In this document: positions 1-7,506 of the stretch, piece by piece | Numbering within the stretch: the stretch's first letter is position 1 | How the letters are laid out: each line of letters starts with the position of its first letter | From: Chlorobiota bacterium | GTDB taxonomy: Bacteria; Bacteroidota; Bacteroidia; Bacteroidales; JAADJA01 | DNA length: 8,088 bases | Direction of reading: 5' to 3' | NCBI GenBank assembly: GCA_030592565.1 | Contig: JAUVIX010000160.1 | Coordinates: 1 to 8,088, forward strand | The notes under the pieces: generated by a model | Database searches by the model: none | Told to the model about the DNA's origin: nothing | The model's input: only the letters and a program-made list of their open reading frames with translations | Made by a program: the position numbers and the translations under genes

Positions 1-504
1 CAGGATACTGTTGTTGAGATTATAAATAATGAATCATTTATCTATACAATAGATGTAACAGGGGAGTACAATATTTATGAATGGTATAAGGACGGAACAT
101 TATTGCCAGATCAAATATCAAATACGTTGTATATTGAAAATGCATCGTATGATAATCAGGGGACTTATGTATTGAAAGTTACCAATACAAATGTGTCTGA
201 CCTGGAACTGGTAAGTTATGATGCAGAGTTGAGCATTATTACCGGAATAGAAGAAGATGTGATTGAAAATTTTAAGATGTATCCAAATCCAGCTGATGGG
301 AATACATTAAATATTTCTGTTAGTGATCCTGACGAAGTAATAAAAATTATGATTATTAATGGGTCAGGACAGGTTGTGATGTTAGAACGAGTTTCTAACA
401 AAAATAATAGTATTGATATTAGCAAATTAACCAATGGAATGTATATTGTGAAAGTATCCTACAAAAACGGTCACTATCAAATGGAAAAGCTATTGGTTAA
501 ATAA
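1..504 (+). CDS. C-terminal part of a secreted Ig-like protein with T9SS type A sorting domain (5' end outside window)
   Basis: The frame is open from base 1 to the TAA at 502-504, giving 167 visible residues. The true start lies upstream of the window, and an internal TTG at 103 is not a credible start. Visible residues ~10-80 look like one Ig-like beta-sandwich, with a YEWYKDG strand and a later DNQGTYVLKVTN strand (the D-x-G-x-Y pattern of Ig folds). Residues ~92-167 match the T9SS type A C-terminal sorting domain: KMYPNPADG at the start, an IMIINGSGQVV strand in the middle, NGMYIVKV, and a basic end KLLVK. From the known role of such domains, the protein is exported by Sec, moved across the outer membrane by T9SS, and either attached to the cell surface or released. 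The catalytic or binding part is out of view, so no function can be given. A strong hairpin ends the transcript 26 bases downstream, separating it from the beta-galactosidase gene. Confidence 0.9.
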   Translation, partial: QDTVVEIINNESFIYTIDVTGEYNIYEWYKDGTLLPDQISNTLYIENASYDNQGTYVLKVTNTNVSDLELVSYDAELSIITGIEEDVIENFKMYPNPADGNTLNISVSDPDEVIKIMIINGSGQVVMLERVSNKNNSIDISKLTNGMYIVKVSYKNGHYQMEKLLVK

Positions 505-530
505 TATTTTGTTAAGTTTTGGTGTTTTTT

Positions 531-566
531 GAGCAGGCTGGTTAGTAACCGGCCTGCTCTGTTTTA
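531..566 (+). terminator. Intrinsic terminator after the T9SS protein gene
   Basis: GAGCAGGCTGGTT (531-543) pairs with AACCGGCCTGCTC (547-559) through 13 pairs, one of them G-U, around a 3-base AGT loop. TGTTTTAT follows. The hairpin starts 26 bases after the stop at 504 and fits rho-independent termination of the upstream gene. A run of six T's (525-530) also precedes the stem. Confidence 0.8.
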
Positions 567-729
567 TAACAAATTGATTTTAATCTTTATAGATACTAAT
601 AATTCGAGACCTTTGCAAGGTAAAAAATCAGCTTTTTAACTTTTTCATTTCGCTTTCTATCAAAAATACTACTTTTACCCCAATATTTTTTTGCAACAAG
701 TAAATTCAATCTAATAAAATTAATTAAGC

Positions 730-3700
730 ATGAAAAATCTACTCCTTGCAGGGCTGATATCCTGTTTTTACGTGATAACATTTGGTCAGGCTGAATTCCC
801 GTCTAAAGACCTTGAAAACCCACAAATGATTGGCCAAAACAAAGTTAAGCCGCATACATTTTTTATCCCTTTCGCAAATCCTCAGGCTGCATTATCACAA
901 TCAAATGAGGAATCACCTTATTATAAGTCGTTAAACGGCATCTGGAAGTTCAATTGGGTAAGGAATCCGGCAGACAGGCCAGTTGATTTCTACAAACCCG
1001 AGTATGATGTCAGCAAGTGGGACAACATTCCTGTTCCCTCCAACTGGGAACTTGAAGGTTACGGTATCCCCATTTACGTGAACCAACCTTATGAATTCAC
1101 TTCAAATCCTCAGCCACCACTTATACCCCACAACTATAATCCGGTCGGCTCGTACCGCAAAACATTCACCATTCCCGAAGATTGGGACAGGCGACAGGTA
1201 TTTATTCATTTTGGCGCTGTTAAATCAGCATTCTATATTTGGGTAAACGGCAAAAAAGTCGGTTACAGCCAGGGAAGCAAAACACCGGCAGAATGGGATA
1301 TCACAAAATATATCCAGAAAGGTGAAAACATTGTAGCTCTACAGGTTTTCCGGTGGTCTGATGGTACTTACCTCGAGTGTCAGGATTTCTGGCGGATTAG
1401 TGGAATAGAAAGAGATGTCTTCCTCTATTCAACACCGCAGGTATATATTCAGGATTTCTTTGTCCATACAAATCTGACAAATAATTATAATGACGGAGAC
1501 TTTAAGCTTGATGTCAAGCTGAAAGATACACAATTAGCCAACACTATTACAAACTATGAGGTTATTGTTGACCTACTTGACTATGCCGGCAACTCTGTTT
1601 TTAAAGAGACAAAACCTGTAAAATTTTCAAAATCGGGAACAGGGAATATTGCCTTTGAATCCGTAATTAAAGATATTAAGCCCTGGACAGCAGAGACTCC
1701 GAACCTTTACACAATACTGGTATCCATTCAGGATGAAAAAAACAATATTACCGAAACTGCAAGACACAAAATAGGATTCAGAACATCCGAAATTAAAAAC
1801 GGGCAGTTGCTCATTAACGGGGTAGCAGTACTATTCAAAGGGGTTAACAGACACGAACACGATCCGGTAACAGGCCACGTAATTTCAAAAGAGCTGATGA
1901 TGGAAGATATCATCCTGATGAAACAATACAATATCAATACAGTCAGAACAAGCCACTATCCAAATGATCCCTATTGGTATGAGCTGTGCGACAAATACGG
2001 AATCTATGTTATTGATGAAGCCAATATCGAATCTCACGGAATGGGCTATGGCAAACGTAGTCTTGCCAAAGATCCGGAGTGGGGCGAGGCACACCTCGAC
2101 AGGGTCATACGTATGGATGAAAGAGATAAAAACCATCCTTCTGTGGTAATCTGGTCGATGGGAAATGAAGCTGGCGATGGCATCAACTTCACAAAGTGCA
2201 GTGAATGGATTCATCAACGCGATGCTTCAAGGCCGGTTCATTATGAAAGAGCCGGACTTGGGCCAAACACAGATATTTACTGTCCGATGTACCCTTCGGT
2301 TAATTATCTGAAAAACTATGCTTCAAAGCCACAGGAAAAGCCATTGATAATGTGCGAATATTCGCACGCAATGGGAAACAGCAACGGAAATTTTAAAGAC
2401 TACTGGGATGTAATAGAGCAGAATGATCAGCTTCAGGGCGGATCAATCTGGGACTGGGTTGATCAGGGACTTCTGAAAAATGATAAAAACGGAGTTGAAT
2501 ACTTTGCCTATGGTGGTGACTATGGACCAGACACAGTTCCCAGCGATGGCAACTTTTGTTTAAATGGGGTTGTTTCGCCAGATCGCACACCTCATCCGGC
2601 AATGACTGAAATAAAAAAATCATACCAGTACATAAGAACAAATTTACTTGATCCTTCAACAGGTCGTATTCAAATAGTTAACCTGTATGACTTTATTCCT
2701 TTAATGGATGTTGACCTTTACTGGGAATTAAAAGCAGACACTAACACCCTATTTAGCGGGAACATAAGCTCACCCGGAGTTATGCCGCACGACACACTTA
2801 ATTTTTCTATTCCGCTTTATCCGAACCTAAAAGTTAAAGATGGAGTTGATTATTTTATAAATATAAGTTACAAAACAAATAAGGAAACAGAGCTGATACC
2901 AGTAGGTTTTGAGATTGCATACGAACAATTTCATCTGCCATCTGTCAGAAAAACAGAACTGTTCCTTACAGATAATTTCCAAACATTGAAAGTTGCAGAA
3001 AATGAAGCTTCAGTAGATATCATTGCTAATACCTTCAGGGTTACTTTCGACAGACAACTCGGAAAAATTTCCTCATATATATATTATGATAATGAGTTAC
3101 TAAAAACAGGTCCCAAAACCAATTTCTGGCGTGCACCTACCGATAATGATTTCGGAAACGGGATGCCACATCGTTGTAAAATATGGAAAGATGCCTCCTA
3201 TTCAAAAGATATTGAGAAATTCTCTGTACAACAGATTGACAATGGCGAAGTTAAGGTTATCATACAACGGAAATATCCCGACGCTAATGCCGTAACAAAA
3301 ACAACATACAGAGTTTTTGGTAATGGTGATATTGAAGTTACAGAACACCTTATCCCCGAAAAATCCAAACCGAGGACAGGCAATTACCTGATAGAATCAG
3401 CTTCAGGCCAAGGCAAGGCTATGAAATTCACAAAAGAGGAACCTGTATTTGTTGAAGTTCCATCTTTCGGTACTAAAGAGCTTGATGCTTTCACCCTTCA
3501 GGCAAAGATAACACCGGAAGCATTCACATCGAAAAACGGCCTGTGGATAAACAAGTTGTGGGCACAGGGAAGGCTGCATCTTGAATTCAGAAGCAGTACC
3601 CTATGCTATTTTCAGGATGATAATGATTATCAATATTTCGATTATAATTTTGAAACAGGAAAAACCTACGACCTGGCACTTGTTTTTGATTCAAAAGCAA

Positions 3701-4536
3701 AGTCTCTGAAGCTTTATATTAACGGCAAGCTTGAAGAATCCAAAGAGTTTGGTTCTGTCGTACCCTTAAACGTTGAAGGCGTAAGCTATGTTGGCGGCTA
3801 CGACCCGCAAAACAGATTCTTTATAGGAACAATAGATGATTTTATGATATGGTCAAAAGCTTTAACAGCAGAAGAGATAAAATCAGGTAAAACAGATAAT
3901 AAAGACCTACTTGTCCATTACTCTTTCGATAAACAATCCGGCAAAAACATTCCGGACGAAACAGGCCGGTATAATGGAAAACTGATAGAAAAAGATCCCG
4001 ACATCCCTGAGTTACCAAGATTCGGAATGGTTATGAAAGTTCCGGGACAGTATTCAAATCTTACATGGTTTGGTCGCGGCCCGGGAGAAAACTACAGAGA
4101 TAGAAAATACGGTTCGCCCATAGGATTCTACAACAGTACAGTTGCTGACCAGTATTTCCCGTATATCCGTCCGCAGGAAAACGGCAATAAAACAGATGTT
4201 AGCTGGCTGACGCTTCAGGATGATGAGGGAAGAGGAATAATGATCACTGCTGATTCGCTCATTGGTTTCTCAGCCCTGAATTTCACTATCGAAGACCTTG
4301 ATCCGGGGATGAAAAAAGCACAAAGGCACACAACCGATCTTAAGCCGAGGGACTTCACAACTCTGACAGTTGACTATTCCCAGACAGGTGTTGCCGGAGA
4401 TAACAGTTGGGGAGCAAGAGCATATCCGCAATACACTCTTAAATACGGCGAGTATAAATATACCTATACAATTCGTCCGCTAAGGGGGAATGAAAGGAAT
4501 TTGATTGAATTGAGCAGGAAGAGGTTTAGGGAGTAG
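730..4536 (+). CDS. lacZ: Exported GH2 beta-galactosidase (LacZ type) with an inserted LamG domain
   Basis: This 1268-residue protein belongs to glycoside hydrolase family 2 and should hydrolyse terminal beta-D-galactosides with retention of configuration. A signal peptide (MKNLLLAGLISCFYVITFG, cut near residues 19-21) fits the ATG at 730. Without a T9SS domain it is probably periplasmic. Order: N-terminal sugar-binding domain ~60-240, Ig-like domain ~245-355, TIM barrel ~355-640, domain 4 ~645-735, Bgal_small_N domain ~755-1264. By alignment with E. coli LacZ, acid/base is E480 (GNEAG), nucleophile E543 (MCEYSHAMG), and further active-site residues are D211, H375, H409, E434, H436 and W1227. 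The last domain is split: after about residue 883 a LamG domain of ~210 residues intervenes (YINGKLEE, IGTIDDFMIWSKALTAEEI), and LacZ sequence resumes at LPRFGMVMKV (~1095) with FGRGPGENYRDRKYG. E. coli LacZ is ~1024 residues, so the insert explains most of the extra length. Its 225-bp upstream gap shows no convincing promoter. No SusC/D genes are adjacent. The exact substrate (lactose, oligosaccharide or glycan) cannot be told. Confidence 0.96.
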   Translation: MKNLLLAGLISCFYVITFGQAEFPSKDLENPQMIGQNKVKPHTFFIPFANPQAALSQSNEESPYYKSLNGIWKFNWVRNPADRPVDFYKPEYDVSKWDNIPVPSNWELEGYGIPIYVNQPYEFTSNPQPPLIPHNYNPVGSYRKTFTIPEDWDRRQVFIHFGAVKSAFYIWVNGKKVGYSQGSKTPAEWDITKYIQKGENIVALQVFRWSDGTYLECQDFWRISGIERDVFLYSTPQVYIQDFFVHTNLTNNYNDGDFKLDVKLKDTQLANTITNYEVIVDLLDYAGNSVFKETKPVKFSKSGTGNIAFESVIKDIKPWTAETPNLYTILVSIQDEKNNITETARHKIGFRTSEIKNGQLLINGVAVLFKGVNRHEHDPVTGHVISKELMMEDIILMKQYNINTVRTSHYPNDPYWYELCDKYGIYVIDEANIESHGMGYGKRSLAKDPEWGEAHLDRVIRMDERDKNHPSVVIWSMGNEAGDGINFTKCSEWIHQRDASRPVHYERAGLGPNTDIYCPMYPSVNYLKNYASKPQEKPLIMCEYSHAMGNSNGNFKDYWDVIEQNDQLQGGSIWDWVDQGLLKNDKNGVEYFAYGGDYGPDTVPSDGNFCLNGVVSPDRTPHPAMTEIKKSYQYIRTNLLDPSTGRIQIVNLYDFIPLMDVDLYWELKADTNTLFSGNISSPGVMPHDTLNFSIPLYPNLKVKDGVDYFINISYKTNKETELIPVGFEIAYEQFHLPSVRKTELFLTDNFQTLKVAENEASVDIIANTFRVTFDRQLGKISSYIYYDNELLKTGPKTNFWRAPTDNDFGNGMPHRCKIWKDASYSKDIEKFSVQQIDNGEVKVIIQRKYPDANAVTKTTYRVFGNGDIEVTEHLIPEKSKPRTGNYLIESASGQGKAMKFTKEEPVFVEVPSFGTKELDAFTLQAKITPEAFTSKNGLWINKLWAQGRLHLEFRSSTLCYFQDDNDYQYFDYNFETGKTYDLALVFDSKAKSLKLYINGKLEESKEFGSVVPLNVEGVSYVGGYDPQNRFFIGTIDDFMIWSKALTAEEIKSGKTDNKDLLVHYSFDKQSGKNIPDETGRYNGKLIEKDPDIPELPRFGMVMKVPGQYSNLTWFGRGPGENYRDRKYGSPIGFYNSTVADQYFPYIRPQENGNKTDVSWLTLQDDEGRGIMITADSLIGFSALNFTIEDLDPGMKKAQRHTTDLKPRDFTTLTVDYSQTGVAGDNSWGARAYPQYTLKYGEYKYTYTIRPLRGNERNLIELSRKRFRE

Positions 4537-4678
4537 ATCGGTAGTTGGCAATCACAGAAGGCTGCAAATAATTTTTGAGTAGGTTTGGGAAGGTTGTCTG
4601 TTCGCTTTTTTTCAGGGTGAGCAGCCAATTGCTCTGGTAGTATTTTCACCTACTGGATTAACTCAGCTTAGTGGTACA

Positions 4679-4810
4679 CTAACGTGTGGCTATATATTTT
4701 CGTGGCGGATTCATCTGCCATAATTTATCTGCCTACGAACATACTATTTATTTGCCATAAACTTATATGTTTGCGATTAAAACCGCCATGAAATATATAG
4801 CGTGTTGTAG
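4679..4810. repeat. Imperfect inverted-repeat element, ~130 bp
   Basis: The left arm CTATATATTTTCGTGGCGG (4690-4708) is nearly the reverse complement of the right arm CCGCCATGAAATATATAG (4783-4800), with one mismatch and one single-base gap. Outside the arms, weaker pairing continues (CTAACGTGTGG on the left, CGTGTTGTAG on the right). Inside, CGAACATA (4736-4743) pairs with TATGTTTG (4766-4773) with one mismatch. TGCCATAATTTAT and TGCCATAAACTTAT form a close direct repeat near 4716 and 4753. The element ends 8 bp before the stop codon of the broken gene at 4819-5139. It could be a cassette-type recombination site or a folded 3' element. The outer ends do not fit the integron core consensus RYYYAAC/GTTRRRY, so I do not call it attC. 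Confidence 0.55.
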
Positions 4811-4818
4811 CCATTTTT

Positions 4819-5139
4819 TTATTCAATTAATCTACCATTATAGTCAAATTTATAAATTCTGTTTTCCCAATCGGTTGCTCTAATAAACAAATCAGTTATT
4901 TCAAAGCAAGTTGCCTGATCAGCCTGAATTTTCCATATCAAATCCAAATCAGGAATCGAAAGGCAAAACAAAGAATCAGAACAACAAACGACAATTTGAC
5001 TATTATTAATTATCTGTGAATTTTTATGAATTCCTGTTCCTCCACCGGCTGAACCAATAATTGCTGAACTTATTAATTATTATTTAATACAGCTATTATA
5101 ATTATATTTTTTACCAGAAATATTTACTACCTTTGGCAT
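4819..5139 (-). pseudogene. Broken small gene of unknown family with tandem in-frame stops
   Basis: Read on the minus strand from the ATG at 5139-5137, one frame runs to a TAA at 4821-4819, 107 codons in all. Codons 1-19 read MPKVVNISGKKYNYNSCIK. Codons 20 and 21 are TAA TAA, after which the same frame continues for 85 sense codons of protein-like sequence: GGGTGIHKNSQ, IVVCCSDSLFCLSIPDLDL, IWKIQADQATCFE, then ATDWENRIYKFDYNGRLIE. The alternating hydrophobic strands followed by W-K or Y-K-F look like repeats of a beta-propeller (PQQ or WD-like) protein, but I cannot name the family. The jump from the ADQATCFE strand to the closing ATDWENR strand suggests missing middle blades, so an internal deletion is likely. 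No promoter or ribosome-binding site is evident. An intact homologue would confirm that it is a fossil and not two tiny genes. Confidence 0.7.
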
Positions 5140-5154
5140 TATAGCTGCATATTA

Positions 5155-5218
5155 ATGTTTGCCGCAGGAGATGCTAAGCCGCAAAGAAAAAATTATTATC
5201 CCTTCCTTTGCGTATTTG
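5155..5218. repeat. Possible fragment of a dispersed intergenic repeat
   Basis: The stretch carries GCCGCAGGAGATGCTAAG and GCCGCAAAG, then CTTTGCG at 5206-5212, which pairs with CGCAAAG at 5180-5186. Phrases of the form 'CGCAGAGACGCTAAG...CGCAAAG' recur between genes in many Bacteroidota genomes as I remember them. Only one copy is present here, so the assignment rests on recall. A genome-wide search with this segment would settle it. Confidence 0.3.
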
Positions 5219-5231
5219 CATGAAACAACCT

Positions 5232-5266
5232 AAAAAGGCCAAATATGAGGATAAACATATATGGCC
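5232..5266 (-). terminator. Intrinsic terminator of the delta-60 repeat gene
   Basis: On the minus strand GGCCATATATG (5266-5256) pairs with CATATTTGGCC (5247-5237) over 11 positions with one mismatch and an 8-base loop. Five T's follow (5236-5232). It begins 47 bases past the stop codon of the minus-strand gene ending at 5314, where a rho-independent terminator is expected. Confidence 0.75.
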
Positions 5267-5313
5267 ATTCCGCCTACAGCAGCAAAAGCCAAACAAAAGT
5301 AAATTAACTGTAT

Positions 5314-7152
5314 TTACTCTTTTACGAAACGCTTATTTATATTTTTTGAATTTTCATCAAAAATTTGAATAAAATAAACGCCATTAATAAAACTGCTCAC
5401 ATCAATATTAATAAAACTACTACCTTCATTATTATTGCCTTTCCAGATTACTCTTCCAGTTAGGTCTATAATGCATGCTTCTGCGGCTTTATTTGAATTT
5501 GATTCAAATTCCAGAGTGAGCATGTCAGTACAGGGATTGGGATAAATGCTAACACTTGATTTTACATTCTCTTCTAAACCTGTACAATCGTCCACTAAAA
5601 TATAATCTTCCTTTAGCATTGTGCTGTAATCAGTACCATCAAATACTGTTAGTTCAACATCGTATTCTCCAGCAGATTCGTATATTACAGTTGGATTTTG
5701 TTCTGAGGACGTTTCAGGGGATCCTCCAATAAAACTCCACTCCCAGCTTTCAACATTTCCAATAGATTGATCTGTAAATTGAATCAATTCATTTACGCAT
5801 ACTTCTGTCTCGTTTGCTATGAAATTTGCGCTAAGCACTTCTATATCATTTAAATACCTTGTAACAACGATATCATTATTTCCTGTAGTAGATAATCCAG
5901 ATGAATAACCTGCTAAAACTATTTTCCCATCTTCTTGTAGTTTTACTGAAAATGCACCATCAGCATCCTCTCGAATATAAGTTGTTACAAAACCTACATC
6001 ATTTAATGTGGAATCTATTGTTCCATCCATATTATAACGTATTAATAAAATATCCTTGGGAGCACCAGCGCCAGGTAGGCCAGTATTTCCACATAGGTAA
6101 ATTTTATTATCAAAACCAAAATACATATCAAAAACATTGTCTTTTCCATTCTCGTTAAAAATAGATACACCATTATCTCCAAAAGAAGGATCAATATTCC
6201 CATCGGAATCCATTTTGCTTAAAAATATATTTTGAGCACCAGACATAATCCAACCAGTTACATAAATATCATCATTATTTACTTCAACATCGTGTATATA
6301 GGAATAGTCGGTAGCCCATTCTGGAAAAAGAACGCCATTATCCCCAAAATTTGTGACCTGGTCTCCATTTGCATCAATCATAACAACAGATGCAAGCGCA
6401 CAATAATATGGGTCACTTTGATATGAATAGCCAGCTCCAACAATATTCCCATTACTTAAAACTTCAACACCTTTTAAGCCTTCAGTGCCTGCTCCATTTG
6501 AGTTTACAACTGAGAAACCTGCTGTTCCAAAAGTATTATCTATGCTACCATCGGGGTTGATTCTCACAAATAGCATATTGCTAGCACCTCCATAGCCAGT
6601 TCCTCCAGCCAATATAATTTTTCCATCTTCCTGTAGTGCCATGGCAGAGCACTCATCATCGCCACTAGAATTTGAACTAATGAATGATCCATTTGTGCCA
6701 AAATTACTGTCTAGGGTTCCATCTTCGTTGAATTTAGCAACATAGAATTCAGAATTATATGCTTCAACTAAGGTTGATCCACAAACGAGAAAAGAACCAT
6801 CTGGCAGGACTTCCAGCTTGTTAGCATAGGTGTTTTCGCCTGTGGCTCCTAATCCAAAAGTTACATAACCATCATTACCCCATTCAGTTTGAATGCTTCC
6901 ATCTGGGTTCAACTTTAACAATAAACCATTTGAAGTAAACTCATTATCTACAACTGTAAGACCTACAAGTAGAATAGAAGAATCATCAAGTATTTCCATA
7001 TCATATATGGTTTCATGAAAATCTCCAATTAGATCAAGCATAACAATACCATCTATCCCAAAAGATGGATCTAAAGCACCAGCCTGAGCGTAAATCTTGT
7101 TTGAAGAAACAAGAAGTATAAATGACAATAGAAAGTAAAAAATTCTTTTCAT
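5314..7152 (-). CDS. Secreted delta-60 repeat (DUF5122) protein with PKD domain and T9SS sorting domain
   Basis: This 612-residue protein starts at an ATG followed directly by a signal peptide (MKRIFYFLLSFILLVSSNKIYAQ, cut near residue 22-23). Seven delta-60 repeats follow, each marked by a D-x-x-FG-x-x-G turn. The F of FG, or its substitute, falls at about residues 31, 91 (W), 151, 208, 269, 324 and 383 (L), a 55-61 residue spacing. Each has a partner strand such as LQEDGKIILAGG or LPDGSFLVCG. Such repeats probably fold as a beta-propeller. Residues ~441-522 form a PKD domain (FTDQS, WEWSFIGG, YESAGEYDVELTV). Residues ~533-612 are a type A T9SS sorting domain (SIYPNPCTD, DLTGRVIW, NGVYFIQI, KRFVKE). 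It should therefore be a cell-surface or released protein. No catalytic residues are visible, so a binding or adhesive role is a guess. It is transcribed alone, convergent with the beta-galactosidase gene, and has its own terminator. The name of the repeat family is secure; the biological function is not known. Confidence 0.93.
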   Translation of the reverse strand: MKRIFYFLLSFILLVSSNKIYAQAGALDPSFGIDGIVMLDLIGDFHETIYDMEILDDSSILLVGLTVVDNEFTSNGLLLKLNPDGSIQTEWGNDGYVTFGLGATGENTYANKLEVLPDGSFLVCGSTLVEAYNSEFYVAKFNEDGTLDSNFGTNGSFISSNSSGDDECSAMALQEDGKIILAGGTGYGGASNMLFVRINPDGSIDNTFGTAGFSVVNSNGAGTEGLKGVEVLSNGNIVGAGYSYQSDPYYCALASVVMIDANGDQVTNFGDNGVLFPEWATDYSYIHDVEVNNDDIYVTGWIMSGAQNIFLSKMDSDGNIDPSFGDNGVSIFNENGKDNVFDMYFGFDNKIYLCGNTGLPGAGAPKDILLIRYNMDGTIDSTLNDVGFVTTYIREDADGAFSVKLQEDGKIVLAGYSSGLSTTGNNDIVVTRYLNDIEVLSANFIANETEVCVNELIQFTDQSIGNVESWEWSFIGGSPETSSEQNPTVIYESAGEYDVELTVFDGTDYSTMLKEDYILVDDCTGLEENVKSSVSIYPNPCTDMLTLEFESNSNKAAEACIIDLTGRVIWKGNNNEGSSFINIDVSSFINGVYFIQIFDENSKNINKRFVKE

Positions 7153-7346
7153 AATTATAATATAAAATGATTAATATTAATTTAAGATACAATAATGCAT
7201 CTTGCTAACTTTGCAAATGTAAATAAAAGGTAATTATTTAGGAGGGTAAATTTATTAACAATATGCTTTTAATAAAAAACAAATAAAAAATATTTTTGAG
7301 TTGGGGATTTTTAAACATTTGTAGTTGAGATTTAAAAGTTAAACTG

Positions 7347-7506
7347 TTGAATATCCCATCTACTATAAAAGAATTACAAGCACTGGTTTTAGAACTCTTA
7401 GAACGGATTGAAAAATTAGAGGGAGAAAATGCAGGGTTGAGGTCGGAGAACATCGAGTTAAAAACCCGTTTGAACAGCAACAGCAATAACAGCAGCAAGC
7501 CATCTG
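7347..7506 (+). pseudogene. IS66-type transposase, N-terminal fragment only
   Basis: The ~53 codons encode a leucine-zipper helix (IKELQALVLELLERIEKLEG, then ENAGLRSENIELKTRL) followed by NSNSNNSSKPS. Helix plus NSxNSSKPPS is the signature of the N-terminus of IS66 family transposases (TnpC, ~450-530 residues). The motif breaks off at about 7506 and the sequence beyond is the antisense of another gene, so zinc-finger and DDE catalytic domains are absent. The apparent start is TTG at 7347, where homologues as I recall them begin ATG-N-I-P, and an in-frame TGA sits at 7326-7328. It is either a rare start or a mutated ATG. No tnpA/tnpB genes and no clear terminal inverted repeat are visible upstream. 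The fragment cannot make an active transposase. Confidence 0.85.

Larger units (their letters stand above)
4537..5313. other. Convergent intergenic stretch of 777 bp with gene fossils
   Basis: This region lies between two genes whose 3' ends face each other. From 4537 to about 4678 I see nothing recognisable: short stops occur in all frames and there is no clear terminator for the beta-galactosidase gene. From 4679 on it holds an inverted-repeat element, a broken minus-strand gene, a repeat-like fragment and a terminator, each listed separately. The pattern suggests a site that has accepted and then lost small genes. Confidence 0.6.

Noticed and set aside
1885..2217. 110-codon minus-strand frame inside the beta-galactosidase gene, and other internal frames
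   Set aside because: They lie fully within the strongly supported GH2 coding sequence, on the opposite strand or out of frame, and show no recognisable domains.
4619..4634. GAGCAGCCAATTGCTC hairpin as a terminator of the beta-galactosidase gene
   Set aside because: The stem is only 5 bp and no T-run follows directly.
4804..4813. The 10-mer GTTGTAGCCA occurs here and, inverted, at 7937-7946, next to each of the two fossils
   Set aside because: In an 8-kb window compared on both strands, tens of shared 10-mers are expected by chance, and the match does not extend further.
5128..5135. TACCTTTG matches the Bacteroidota -7 promoter box TAnnTTTG on the plus strand
   Set aside because: No TTG partner lies at the proper distance, no plus-strand gene follows, and the bases are explained as antisense to codons 2-4 of the minus-strand fossil.
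7182..7217. Possible promoter of the delta-60 gene (TTTG at 7217-7214 and TATCTTAA at 7189-7182, minus strand)
   Set aside because: The spacer of 24 bases is longer than usual and the -7 box matches only partly, so it is too weak to annotate.
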